Position numbers and translations under genes: made by a program. From the NCBI GenBank assembly GCA_009691685.1, contig SIAU01000001.1:54780-118779 (forward strand): a DNA stretch of 64,000 nucleotides, in the 5' to 3' direction. Source of the DNA: Opitutales bacterium. Lineage in GTDB: Bacteria > Verrucomicrobiota > Verrucomicrobiia > Opitutales > UBA953. This document shows, piece after piece, positions 38,339-47,888 of the stretch. A model generated the notes under the pieces. That model saw only the letters and a list, made by a program, of their open reading frames with translations, did not search any database and had not been told where the DNA came from. Every line of letters starts with the position of its first letter. Within the stretch, counting starts at the first letter, position 1.

Positions 38339-38944
38339 TTAAACGCGAAGCGATTGCTCAGTGCGGCGCGCCAAAGCAAAACTGGGCAAGGCTTGAGCAA
38401 AGAGCATGCCTAGCCCAATCCAGAGCAACGCAGTGTTGTCTTTGCTGATTAATGCGTAGCCAGCCAGAATCCACCAAATCAATGCCCCCACTAAAGGAGG
38501 ATAGGCATTACGCAGAGCGGCACGTGCAAATGACCAGGTACCGAACATCATACAGGTCAACGCTGCTGCTGTAATGGCTGAGAAAAGTTTTAAGGCAAAG
38601 TGCGCGTAAAGAATAAAACCCAATGAAACTAAGATGCCTACAAAAATGGCGGTTCCGACACGTCGTTGATTGGGCAGAAAATTTATTTTGGACTGATGAG
38701 CACGTAGGTAAAGCCCCGTGGCAACCACGGCCATCGAGAGGGTGAGCAACCAAATGTAACGCAGTCCGCTGATGGGAATAGAAAATTCATTAATCGCCCA
38801 TTGAGCTAAGAGACATTTAGCAAGGATCACCGACCAAATTGCCCCTAGGCGATCGAGTACGATGACTTCGCGATAAGCACGTTCCACCGACAGAGCTAAT
38901 TCTGTATCGGCACCAGAAGGAAGAGACGTGGAAGTGGAACTCAT
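38339..38944 (-). CDS. Multi-TM membrane protein, unknown function
   Basis: 201 aa with several hydrophobic segments; no family recognised. Confidence 0.6.
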   Translation of the reverse strand: MSSTSTSLPSGADTELALSVERAYREVIVLDRLGAIWSVILAKCLLAQWAINEFSIPISGLRYIWLLTLSMAVVATGLYLRAHQSKINFLPNQRRVGTAIFVGILVSLGFILYAHFALKLFSAITAAALTCMMFGTWSFARAALRNAYPPLVGALIWWILAGYALISKDNTALLWIGLGMLFAQALPSFALARRTEQSLRV

Positions 38945-39012
38945 TAACCAGACCTATATAAAGTCGAAAATCCAAACCTGCAAACCCAAGAATACCTTAA
39001 TGAAGTCACTGA

Positions 39013-40464
39013 TTACTTACTCCAAAGTTTTCGGCGGGTAATTTCTTTAGCAACGGGGGCGGGCACTTCTTTTTCCCAGCCGGCAACTCCGGCTGCTATC
39101 CGTTCGGCCAAGGTTCGAGGCTGACAAGCCAAAGCCTGGGGACTGGCGCCGGTAAGGGGCACTAAAAATCCATTCGTTCTTAAGTGCTCAAATAATCCAG
39201 CCACTGCGGGACGCACCTGGACATCTGCTGCTGTAACCACGGAGTCGACTTCGATTTGATAAGTTTCCGGGAAACAAACCTGACAGGCAACGGGGTCTTC
39301 GACCAAACGACTTAACTGATCACCGCGCATAGGATAAACCATCACCTTCACGTTTTCCTTAAAGAGGCGACCACAAGCTTCCAACACTCCACCCTCGAGG
39401 TGCGTGTAGTGCTGTGGATTAAATAAATCTACCAAGTTATTCATACCCGCGATGAGAGTAATTTCGCCGTCGGTATACAGACGGAAGTAAGCAGGCAAGC
39501 GATACCACCCACGGTGGCGGGTAATTAAAAGAGGACGGCCCAAGGTGCTCACGAGGGCGATACGATCGAGTATTTCTTTTAGGTCGGTCGACTCTTGCCC
39601 GACGCACATTTCAAAAATGGAAACACTTTCTTGGGTCTTTGCCAAGGAACGTTCGGCACAGGCCAACATATCCTCATTCACTAATGAAATAGGACGGAAA
39701 GTTCCACGGGCGACGAGAATGGATTTCTTGTAGAAAAACTCGCTGGCCACGGCCGACTGGCCTTTCTCATCGAATAACACGGCGTCCGTAAGGCCAAGTC
39801 GGACGAGTTGAATTAAAGCAGACTGAGTGTCGAAGTTACTAAACGCCGGGCCGCTAAAATGAATGAAATCTATTTCCACGCGACCCGAGCCTACGTCATC
39901 TACTAAATTATTTAAAAAAATATTAAGGTCACGATGGGAGTTTAAAGCGGCGTGAACTAAATTAACGCCCACCACTCCAAGCGCGTCTTGCTGACGGCCG
40001 GCATCGCGATCCCAGAGGCGTAGGTGCAAAACAATATCACTGGGGGCAGCGCCCACTTTATCCTCAAAACGCATGCCCATCCAGGAGTGCCCCTGCCCTT
40101 TGCCATCGTGGGGCGTGGTGGCGACGGTATCAGCAAAAGCAAAGAAGCGGGTGGTGGTTCCACGCTCGGAAGCCAAGCGATCGACGAGGAGTCCGTATTC
40201 GTGACTCATCATTTGTTCGAGACGTTCACGAGAAACATAGCGCTTAGGGTGGCCGTAAATCGCGTCACTCACGCGCATGTCATAAGCCGACATACTTTTA
40301 GCGACGGTACCCGACGCACCGCCGGCTTTAAAAAAGTGTCGAACGACTTCTTGTCCGGCACCGATCTCGGCAAAAACGCCGTAAGCCGAGCGATCGAGAT
40401 TAATCGCCAGGGCCTTACGGGCAGTACCAGCGCTAGGATCTTGAGTCGGGTCGGACATAGCCAA
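39013..40464 (-). CDS. Large soluble protein of unknown function
   Basis: 483 aa ORF, MAMSDPTQDPSAGTARKALAINLDRSAYGVFAEIGAGQEVVRHFFKAGGASGTVAKSMSAYDMRVSDAIYG...; well-formed, no catalytic signature recognised. Confidence 0.85.
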   Translation of the reverse strand: MAMSDPTQDPSAGTARKALAINLDRSAYGVFAEIGAGQEVVRHFFKAGGASGTVAKSMSAYDMRVSDAIYGHPKRYVSRERLEQMMSHEYGLLVDRLASERGTTTRFFAFADTVATTPHDGKGQGHSWMGMRFEDKVGAAPSDIVLHLRLWDRDAGRQQDALGVVGVNLVHAALNSHRDLNIFLNNLVDDVGSGRVEIDFIHFSGPAFSNFDTQSALIQLVRLGLTDAVLFDEKGQSAVASEFFYKKSILVARGTFRPISLVNEDMLACAERSLAKTQESVSIFEMCVGQESTDLKEILDRIALVSTLGRPLLITRHRGWYRLPAYFRLYTDGEITLIAGMNNLVDLFNPQHYTHLEGGVLEACGRLFKENVKVMVYPMRGDQLSRLVEDPVACQVCFPETYQIEVDSVVTAADVQVRPAVAGLFEHLRTNGFLVPLTGASPQALACQPRTLAERIAAGVAGWEKEVPAPVAKEITRRKLWSK

Positions 40465-40586
40465 GAGAGTTCACCGAACAGAGAAAAAATCGAGCCGAAA
40501 CGCTGGGAATAATGTCAATTTGATTGGCGATTCTTGCACAGTCGACCAAAGTACTCACTTAGCCTAACTTTTCTATAAATACTCTG

Positions 40587-42392
40587 ATGAAAGAATTTTT
40601 TAAAGCGCTCCTAGCCTCAGTCCTAGGTACGTTTATTGCGGGGGCACTGGCCTGCTTTTTATTTTTTGTTTTAATTATCGGGTTAATCAGTGCCGCGAGT
40701 AACCATGAAGCGCCAGGCGTTTCCGTAAAAGCGAAAACCATGTTGGTTATCGGCAACGGTATGCTCATTAACGACACCCCACAGCACGGTAGTCCTGGTT
40801 TATCCATTCTGCTGGAAAGTCAAAAAGCTCCGGAGGTAGATTTATTACGTGCTATCGAAGCCGTCAAACAGGCGGCAAAAGATAAAAATATTGTAGGCCT
40901 GCTCATTGCCGGAGAAACCGATGCCGGACTGGTCCAGCTTAACGAACTCCGCCAAGCGATTAAGGAATTTAAAAAATCAAAAAAACCGGTAATCGCGTGG
41001 ATTGAGAATGGATCACAGCAAGAGTACTATTTAGCCAGTGTGGCGGATAAAATTTACGCCCACCCTGCGGGAGAAGTTGAATTTAAAGGACTCGCGCGCT
41101 ACAGCCCGTATATCGGAGAAAGCTTAAAATCTCTTGGGGTGGGCGTACAAGTAACTAAAGTGGGTAAATATAAATCTGCAGTAGAACCATTTTTAAGCGA
41201 TAAAATGGGCGAATCCGACCGCGAGCAAACTGAGTTACTACTCGGCGGTGCTTGGAAAAAAATTGTGGCCGATATCGGTGAATCAAGAAAGTTGTCGAGC
41301 GTTAGCCTAAACCGAATCGCTAATTCTGGCGGGGTGTTCACACCTGATCTGGCCCTAAAAATTAAACTCGTGGATGAACTTTGTCAGCGCGATCAGCTGG
41401 TGACTAAAATCTGTTCGCTCGGAGCAGCCGCCGATGAGCATGGCCAATCCTTCCGACAAATTTCGCTTACTAAATATGCCAGTAAGGTTAATTTTTCGTC
41501 GGGCGATGGGAAGATTGCGGTGATTTACGCCGAAGGTGAAATCGTTGATGGCTGGGGTGATAATGACAACGTGGGGGGCGATCGACTGGCGAGAAATTTA
41601 CGTGATTTACGGGGCGACAAATCCATTAAAGCAGTCGTTTTAAGAATTAACAGTCCAGGTGGCTCGGCGTTTGCGAGTGATGTCGTCGCCCGCGAAGTGG
41701 GCTTGCTTAAACAGAGTGGTATTCCTGTCGTAGTATCGATGGGTGATGTAGCCGCCAGCGGAGGCTACTACATCGCCGCAAGAGGAAATAGAATTATGGC
41801 GAATCCTGTCACGATCACGGGGTCTATTGGGGTCTTCGGACTGCATTTTAATTATCAAGAATTAGCCAAGAAAATCAACTTGGGGACCGATGGCGTTAAA
41901 ACTTCGCGCTACTCTGATTTATTTTCAAGCCATCGCACGGCCACCGCTGAAGAGATGGCGATTGTTCAAAAAATGGTCGACCAAGTTTATGAAGATTTTC
42001 TGAACGTGGTATCCGAAGGTCGAAAAATAGAACTCTCACAAGTGCATGAAATTGCCCAAGGCCGCGTTTGGTTGGGAGTGAACGCCAAAGAGGTGGGACT
42101 CGTTGATAAGTTGGGCGGGTTGGTAGACGCGATTAATCTCGCAAGAGAATTAGCCAAAAAACCAGACTCATCCATTATACAAATACCCTCACTCTACTCG
42201 GGTCGCGAAAATATTTTGCAAAAATTATTGTCCGATGAAGAAAATGAAGATCCGGTCTTCATCAAAGCGAAGCATCATGATCCAGCACTACAAATCCTGA
42301 AAACACACCTGAGCTTTTTGAATCGTGTCGGAAATCTGAATGACCCTAAAGGGGTTTATCTACGTTGCCCAGTGGATATTAATGCACGCTAA
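40587..42392 (+). CDS. sppA: Signal peptide peptidase SppA (protease IV, 67K type)
   Basis: N-terminal TM, tandem S49 domains, VVVSMGDVAASGGYYIAARGNRIMANPVTITGSIGVFG, VVLRINSPGGSAFASD. Confidence 0.95.
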   Translation: MKEFFKALLASVLGTFIAGALACFLFFVLIIGLISAASNHEAPGVSVKAKTMLVIGNGMLINDTPQHGSPGLSILLESQKAPEVDLLRAIEAVKQAAKDKNIVGLLIAGETDAGLVQLNELRQAIKEFKKSKKPVIAWIENGSQQEYYLASVADKIYAHPAGEVEFKGLARYSPYIGESLKSLGVGVQVTKVGKYKSAVEPFLSDKMGESDREQTELLLGGAWKKIVADIGESRKLSSVSLNRIANSGGVFTPDLALKIKLVDELCQRDQLVTKICSLGAAADEHGQSFRQISLTKYASKVNFSSGDGKIAVIYAEGEIVDGWGDNDNVGGDRLARNLRDLRGDKSIKAVVLRINSPGGSAFASDVVAREVGLLKQSGIPVVVSMGDVAASGGYYIAARGNRIMANPVTITGSIGVFGLHFNYQELAKKINLGTDGVKTSRYSDLFSSHRTATAEEMAIVQKMVDQVYEDFLNVVSEGRKIELSQVHEIAQGRVWLGVNAKEVGLVDKLGGLVDAINLARELAKKPDSSIIQIPSLYSGRENILQKLLSDEENEDPVFIKAKHHDPALQILKTHLSFLNRVGNLNDPKGVYLRCPVDINAR

Positions 42393-43181
42393 TTACTGAA
42401 CGGGCAGAGCAGCCTTAGGTATTTGCGCCTTAGCTTCCGGCATCCAACTATTTAACTGCTTAATCCGCGTTTCATCCGCGGGGTGAGTGGAGAAAAATTC
42501 GGGTGGCTTGGTACCAGCGGCTTTAGAAAAACGACCCCAAAACGCCGGAGCGGCTTCAGGATTATACCCTGCCCTGGCCATGAAAATTAAGCCCAGATGA
42601 TCGGATTCGGATTCATGCTCGCGGCTAAAAGGTAAAAGTACGCCGAATTGGGCGCCGAGACCAAAGCCTGTCATCCAAGCCTGACGAGTGTGTGCCGATT
42701 TATTCTTGGTCGCCTCGTCCACAATCAAGGCACCTGCGGCAACTAATAAACCCTGTGAGATTCGCTCATTGCTATGCTGATTTAAGACATGCGCCACCTC
42801 GTGGCCCAAAATAACAGCGATGTCATCATCGGTGGGAGCGTACGGAAACATGCCGACGTTGAAGCCGATTTTTCCGCCTGGCATGGCAAAAGCATTAGGC
42901 GATTTGTCGTCGATGATAGCAAACTCCCAGAGATTAGCGGGCGGCAGAATTTTATTTTTATCTTCTTTTCTGGCTACCGTAACAATCGCTAAGCCAATTT
43001 TCTTAACCTTCACTAAGCGAGGATCGTTGGGAAGTTTTTTCATTTTTGCGAACTCCGTAGATGCCATGGTCGACACTTCGGAGTTACTGACCATGAGTAG
43101 CTGACTACGACCCGTACCGGGTGCGGTCTGACACCCTGTAAAGACTATTGGAAGCAGAAGAAATAACCAAACTCGATTCAT
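42393..43181 (-). CDS. M48 family metallopeptidase (lipoprotein-like)
   Basis: Lipobox-like LLLPIVFTGCQ; HEVAHVLNQHSNER; ESESDHLGLIFMARAGYNPEAA. Confidence 0.93.
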   Translation of the reverse strand: MNRVWLFLLLPIVFTGCQTAPGTGRSQLLMVSNSEVSTMASTEFAKMKKLPNDPRLVKVKKIGLAIVTVARKEDKNKILPPANLWEFAIIDDKSPNAFAMPGGKIGFNVGMFPYAPTDDDIAVILGHEVAHVLNQHSNERISQGLLVAAGALIVDEATKNKSAHTRQAWMTGFGLGAQFGVLLPFSREHESESDHLGLIFMARAGYNPEAAPAFWGRFSKAAGTKPPEFFSTHPADETRIKQLNSWMPEAKAQIPKAALPVQ

Positions 43182-43183
43182 GG

Positions 43184-45652
43184 TTAAACTTTAGGATTAT
43201 CTTCAGGGTTTTCAGTAGAGGCAACCGCGTCGCCAGCATCATCCTTGGCGGCAGCACCCGCGGCGGCATTATAATACTTCTCGTAGCTCGCATCAAAGCT
43301 GTCCGTATAAACAGAAGCCATCCGCATAGACATACGGTTAAGTACTGCACCTAAAATTGGGACGCCTACTTCACGGAGGCGGGTAATACATTCAGCAACG
43401 TTGCGCGTGGATACGAAATTATAGCGAACTACGTAGATAACACCGTCAACGTTAGGAATCAGATTCAAGGCATCGGACACCGCACCAATGGGAGGTGAGT
43501 CGATAAAAATACGATCATAGCGGGAACGCATGTCCGTTAACATTTCGATAAACTTCGCACTGCTGATCACCTGCGTGGGATTGCGGCAACTCATACCCAC
43601 TGGTAACACATCTAAGTTAGGTGCTACATTTTTAACGATGGATTCATCAATAGTGGATTCATCATTAAACCAACGAGAAATACCTTCCGTGCCAGTTAAG
43701 CCTAGGGAAGGTCCGACGTTTGGAAGGCGTAAGTCGGCATCGATGACCAAAACCCTTTCTCCGTGTTGAGAGAAACCGAGCGCTAAATTAGTGGCGACGA
43801 AGGTCTTACCTTCACTGGGGCGGGTGGAGGTGATTAAAAAGACGTGGCTAGACATCGACGCGGGATTAACGCGCATAGACGAATAGATGGTGCGAACGGC
43901 CTCGACAGCGACGACGTCCTTTTCATGCATGGCCAACAGTGCACGTTCGGGACCAACGGACTTTGTGATCTGAGGAATTGTTCCTAAAATGGGAATACCT
44001 AAGGCGATTTCGACTTCTTTCGGCGACTTTATCCGGTCATCAAATGTACCAAGTAAGATGATTAGACCTAAACCAAAAATAGCACCCATGGCTAAGCCAA
44101 TGATGGCGTTGAGATAAAAGTTTTTGTTGGTAGGCCGATCAGCAACCGAGGGACTATCAAGGACCTTAATGGAAGTTGTGGTACCCGTAGTTGATGAGCG
44201 AATCTTAGCTTCTTCAAAGCTTTGTTTTTGGCGGGACAAGAAATCTTCCTGGCTTTTAATTTCTTTGTCGACGCGTTCGAGTTCGTTATTCGCCACCGTC
44301 AAACGCGCGATTTCATCGTCCTTCTTATCGAGATTGGAAATGATGGCTGCGTAATTGGCATGAGCATTTTGTATCGCCACCTGAATACGATTTACGGATG
44401 TAACAATGGCATTTTGTAATTCGGCTTCGGTTTGCTTCAGCTGGGCACGAGCCTGAATTAAAGTGGGGTGCTCATCGGTGTATTTTTCTTCCATCGTACG
44501 GACAGCGACACGCAAATCGCTTATTTTCGATCCAAACGATGCGACACGCTCATCGCTTCTCACCTGGGCAACGTCGTATAAATCCTTACCAGTCTGTTTA
44601 TATTCACCAATTAAACGCCAAATGATTTCCATTTCATCGATGGCCTTTCGCGTATCTTCACGTGCGCGCACTAAGGCGGCACGTTCAGCGGTCAAAGTGT
44701 TAGTGTCTTTGGCAATCGAAAGTAATTTTTGGCCTTTGATGAGCTCATTTCGCTTATCGTAGAGTTTACGGATTTTGTCTTCGACTGAATCAATATCCAT
44801 ACGATATTTTTCGACTAGAGGATTAGTGATGACCAAGCGTTCGTCTTCACTATTCTTTTGAATCGCCTTACAAAAGAGTGTGGTCACTTGGCGGGCCAGT
44901 TCGCGATTAGGATGAGTAAATTCAACATTCACCACTAAGGTCTGACGTTGGGGCATGATGGATCTTTGCCTTGAGAAAACTTCTTGTTCGGAAAGCGGGC
45001 CACTAAAAATGTTACCCGATTGATAAGGGGCTAAGACCTCCTTTTTTTCTGCAGTGGTTAATTGACGAGAAACCGCTTCGATAATCGTGCTACTGCGCAT
45101 CGATTCAACCGCCGTATAAAAATCGTCAGCGGAAGTAATACTAAAATTGCTTTCAGCGGCCGTGTTGGAGCCCGAAATATTTGGGGCCAAGCGAAAGACG
45201 CGTAAGCGACCGGATGCCTTATATTCGGGCATCATATTATATGTATATACGAGTGACAGGGTGAAAAAGATGAGAACCGATAAAACCAGCCACCAGATAC
45301 GTTCGCGCACCATGTTGACGTACGTTGAAATTGAGACTTCGGTGTCTTTGGACGAACCCTCGCCATAGCCACCACCGTAACCTCCTCCGTAACCGCCACG
45401 TTGACGACCATAACCTCCGCCGTAGCCGCCGCCATAGTTTCCGCCACCATAACCACCACCGTAACCTCCTCCGTATCCTCCGCCATAGTTTCCGCCATAG
45501 CCGCCTCCGTATCCTCCGCCATAGTTTCCGCCATAGCCGCCTCCACCATAACCACGACGTTGAGAACCCCGGCTTGTATTATTGGTCCCGCTAGCGCTTC
45601 CACTAGAGGAAGAACTATTGGTGCTACCGGTATTTGGGTTTTCTTCACTCAT
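43184..45652 (-). CDS. Wzz/BY-kinase (Wzc-like) exopolysaccharide tyrosine autokinase with N-terminal GGY-repeat tail
   Basis: 822 aa; Walker A TRPSEGKTFVATNLA, Walker A' VLVIDADLRLPN, Walker B-like IFIDSPP; Wzz coiled coil and 2 TMs; N-terminal (GGGY)n tract. Confidence 0.9.
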   Translation of the reverse strand: MSEENPNTGSTNSSSSSGSASGTNNTSRGSQRRGYGGGGYGGNYGGGYGGGYGGNYGGGYGGGYGGGYGGGNYGGGYGGGYGRQRGGYGGGYGGGYGEGSSKDTEVSISTYVNMVRERIWWLVLSVLIFFTLSLVYTYNMMPEYKASGRLRVFRLAPNISGSNTAAESNFSITSADDFYTAVESMRSSTIIEAVSRQLTTAEKKEVLAPYQSGNIFSGPLSEQEVFSRQRSIMPQRQTLVVNVEFTHPNRELARQVTTLFCKAIQKNSEDERLVITNPLVEKYRMDIDSVEDKIRKLYDKRNELIKGQKLLSIAKDTNTLTAERAALVRAREDTRKAIDEMEIIWRLIGEYKQTGKDLYDVAQVRSDERVASFGSKISDLRVAVRTMEEKYTDEHPTLIQARAQLKQTEAELQNAIVTSVNRIQVAIQNAHANYAAIISNLDKKDDEIARLTVANNELERVDKEIKSQEDFLSRQKQSFEEAKIRSSTTGTTTSIKVLDSPSVADRPTNKNFYLNAIIGLAMGAIFGLGLIILLGTFDDRIKSPKEVEIALGIPILGTIPQITKSVGPERALLAMHEKDVVAVEAVRTIYSSMRVNPASMSSHVFLITSTRPSEGKTFVATNLALGFSQHGERVLVIDADLRLPNVGPSLGLTGTEGISRWFNDESTIDESIVKNVAPNLDVLPVGMSCRNPTQVISSAKFIEMLTDMRSRYDRIFIDSPPIGAVSDALNLIPNVDGVIYVVRYNFVSTRNVAECITRLREVGVPILGAVLNRMSMRMASVYTDSFDASYEKYYNAAAGAAAKDDAGDAVASTENPEDNPKV
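45357..45566 (-). repeat. Gly/Tyr-codon tandem repeat tract, containing a 36-bp unit duplicated in tandem (45468-45503 and 45504-45539)
   Basis: Degenerate 12-nt (GGN GGN GGN TAY) units; exact repeat of cctccgtatcctccgccatagtttccgccatagccg. Confidence 0.85.
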
Positions 45653-45655
45653 GAA

Positions 45656-46378
45656 TTAAAAGCGACTGTCTTCTACATAAACAGCGTCTTCATCTTGAAG
45701 GATGAAATCGGGCTCGTCGCCGGAATCAATTTTACGCATGTCTTTTAAAATGACCTCTGTCTCGCCGTCGGGCTTCAGTCGTTTAATCGCAACATCGGAT
45801 CGACGTCCACGCGCTTGAATACCACCGGCAATCGAGAGAGCTTTACCTAGAGTAAGATTCTCTTCTGGCGGGATTGTTACGGGACCCGCACGACCCACAT
45901 AACCAGAAATATAAACCCGTCGTTCTGCATAAGCGACAATCGCAATAATTAACTGAGGCTGTTTGAAATAGCGGCTAAAGCGTTTGGTTAGTAAATCCTG
46001 TGCCTCGGTAATCGTTAAACCAGCGACCGGTACCAGTTGCTTTAAAAACGGGACGTCAATAGTGCCATCGGGATTAATTCGTCGCTCAATGACAGTATCA
46101 TTTTCATTGATGACGCCGACGCGGATAAAATCTCGAGACCTTAGGCGATAGGAAGTCTTAGCACCAGCTGGCTCAGATTTTACCTCATTTGCGCCCACAG
46201 CCTTGGTCGCCACGGGTGTGCTTGCGACAGGTTCGTTAGTCGCGACCGGTGCGGATGGATTCGACACTCGACCTAATTCTAAAGTTTCAGCGGAAAGACA
46301 TCCCACGCCCAATCCGAAAATAAAAACACAAATAAGTGCGGTGTATTTTCGGAGGGAAAAAATAGGACAATCTAACAT
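45656..46378 (-). CDS. Polysaccharide export (Wza-like) protein, SLBB domain
   Basis: YRLRSRDFIRVGVINENDTVIERRINPDGTIDVPFLKQLVPVAGLTITEAQDLLTKRFSRYFKQPQLIIAIVAY...VYISGYVGRAGPVTIPPEENLTLGKALSIAGG. Confidence 0.92.
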   Translation of the reverse strand: MLDCPIFSLRKYTALICVFIFGLGVGCLSAETLELGRVSNPSAPVATNEPVASTPVATKAVGANEVKSEPAGAKTSYRLRSRDFIRVGVINENDTVIERRINPDGTIDVPFLKQLVPVAGLTITEAQDLLTKRFSRYFKQPQLIIAIVAYAERRVYISGYVGRAGPVTIPPEENLTLGKALSIAGGIQARGRRSDVAIKRLKPDGETEVILKDMRKIDSGDEPDFILQDEDAVYVEDSRF

Positions 46379-46415
46379 AAAAAATCTGCTGAGGGGTTGG
46401 CCTACGTAAGATTTT

Positions 46416-47780
46416 TTAATAACGGAAAGTGGTCGAAAAATTAATGGAATTCGCTTTAAAATTGGAGGCGGGCGAGTTCTTAACTTTGGAATCTAAGGTA
46501 TCAATCGTGGCAGCAAATCTGATGTATTTATTGTACTCCCAATTAACACCAGCGTTGAAGTCGAGTGAATCAACTTGGGTGGTTCCCGAAACGACCTTAG
46601 ATTTTAATGCGTGAAAACTGAGGGCAACTTTTTCTAATAAGGCGTAGGACGCGGTATAACCGATGGTGTCGTTCTTGGTTGATCCGCCTGCAGCCGAAGC
46701 CGACAAATCATGAATTAAATTAAGTTCATGAGTAAATTTTTCGGTTAAGTTATGCGCAACTGTCAGATTGTAGGACAGTCCGTTATCGGACACGCCATCC
46801 AAGTCAGAAGTAAAATAACCAAGGTTGGTGGTGATATTAATTTTGCCGGAAGAAGTGGGCTTACCATTAACAGTTAAGCCGATGAAATTTTTGGTAAATT
46901 TTTGTTGTCCAGGTGGACGGGGTACAGAATCAACCGTTCCAACCGGGAGAGGTAATTTTTTTTGTGATGTACGGAAGTAAGGTGCGGCCGAGTAATTGCT
47001 TAAATCATGCTGGAATTTCAATCCATACTCCAACTTTTCGCTCGGTGTTTTATAGTTAATACTGATTGGAATCGATTTGGTGTTAATTTCACTCAGCGTA
47101 TTCGTATTATACGCAATGTCCTCAAAAGAAGTACCTGGAGTTCCTAATGGGGATGTGGCCGTAGTGGTTTTTGTTTTAACGGGATTTAAGTAGTGGTTGT
47201 AGGAGTTCGTAAAACCTACGCTTAATCTCAGCTTCTCACTGAGTCTATAACCCACGTTCAAAGTGTGGGCGTAATTAGCTTGGCGCACCAAAGTGGCGCC
47301 GAGAACTTGACCACTATCCGCCCCTAAAATTCCGGCCAAATTATCGTTTCGGGCGGACTCATTATAAGAGGTAGAAACTCCAACAGTCAAAGGACCTCCA
47401 GTCTCATAATTAGCACCAACGCTGATATTTGTCTGACCTTCTTCTAAATCTTTATATTCGGATTTGTTGTAACGTAAGAAAGATTGTGAGACCTTCATAT
47501 TCGCCGAAAGAGGGCTGTCTTTGGCATACTGTAAATCAAAACCAGGCGTAAACGTTACCAATGCGGCAGATTTTTTGGCGGCAACGGAGTACAAGTTGTC
47601 CTTAACATCAAATGACAAAGAGGTGGTGAAAAATATGTCGGTATCATCGCCGATCTGGATTAATGGCGAAGTCGGAAAAATGGTAGCGGCATTTATGAAC
47701 GCGGTTGTGCCGAGCAGTGTTGCAGCGGCTAAGAAAAACTTCGCTTGGGGCATAAATTTTGGAGGGGCTTTGGACTCCAA
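46416..47780 (-). CDS. Outer-membrane beta-barrel protein, EPS-associated
   Basis: Signal peptide, alternating beta-strand pattern to a C-terminal aromatic (NSINFSTTFRY), adjacency to Wza-like gene. Confidence 0.75.
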   Translation of the reverse strand: MESKAPPKFMPQAKFFLAAATLLGTTAFINAATIFPTSPLIQIGDDTDIFFTTSLSFDVKDNLYSVAAKKSAALVTFTPGFDLQYAKDSPLSANMKVSQSFLRYNKSEYKDLEEGQTNISVGANYETGGPLTVGVSTSYNESARNDNLAGILGADSGQVLGATLVRQANYAHTLNVGYRLSEKLRLSVGFTNSYNHYLNPVKTKTTTATSPLGTPGTSFEDIAYNTNTLSEINTKSIPISINYKTPSEKLEYGLKFQHDLSNYSAAPYFRTSQKKLPLPVGTVDSVPRPPGQQKFTKNFIGLTVNGKPTSSGKINITTNLGYFTSDLDGVSDNGLSYNLTVAHNLTEKFTHELNLIHDLSASAAGGSTKNDTIGYTASYALLEKVALSFHALKSKVVSGTTQVDSLDFNAGVNWEYNKYIRFAATIDTLDSKVKNSPASNFKANSINFSTTFRY

Positions 47781-47826
47781 ATAAACTCAGTTTAAGGGTC
47801 AATCTCAACCAAGAAAGGGATTAAAA

Positions 47827-47856
47827 AAATAGGCGTACATTTAAGTACGCCTATTT
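47827..47856. terminator. Hairpin after rpoC
   Basis: AAATAGGCGTAC atttaa GTACGCCTATTT, 12-bp perfect stem, A/T flanks. Confidence 0.8.
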
Positions 47857-47888
47857 ACATAAGTAACTGTATATTAGTTACTTAATGG

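Noticed and set aside
45357-45566. Short regular repeats that could be mistaken for a CRISPR array
   Set aside because: Units are in-frame 12-nt Gly/Tyr codon repeats without unique spacers, inside a coding gene; no cas genes nearby.
45325-45748. Plus-strand His/Arg- or Thr/Ser-repeat ORFs (89 and 115 aa) opposite the BY-kinase
   Set aside because: Antisense reading of the GGY repeat; low-complexity composition follows from the opposite-strand codons, and the minus-strand gene has clear kinase/Wzz homology.
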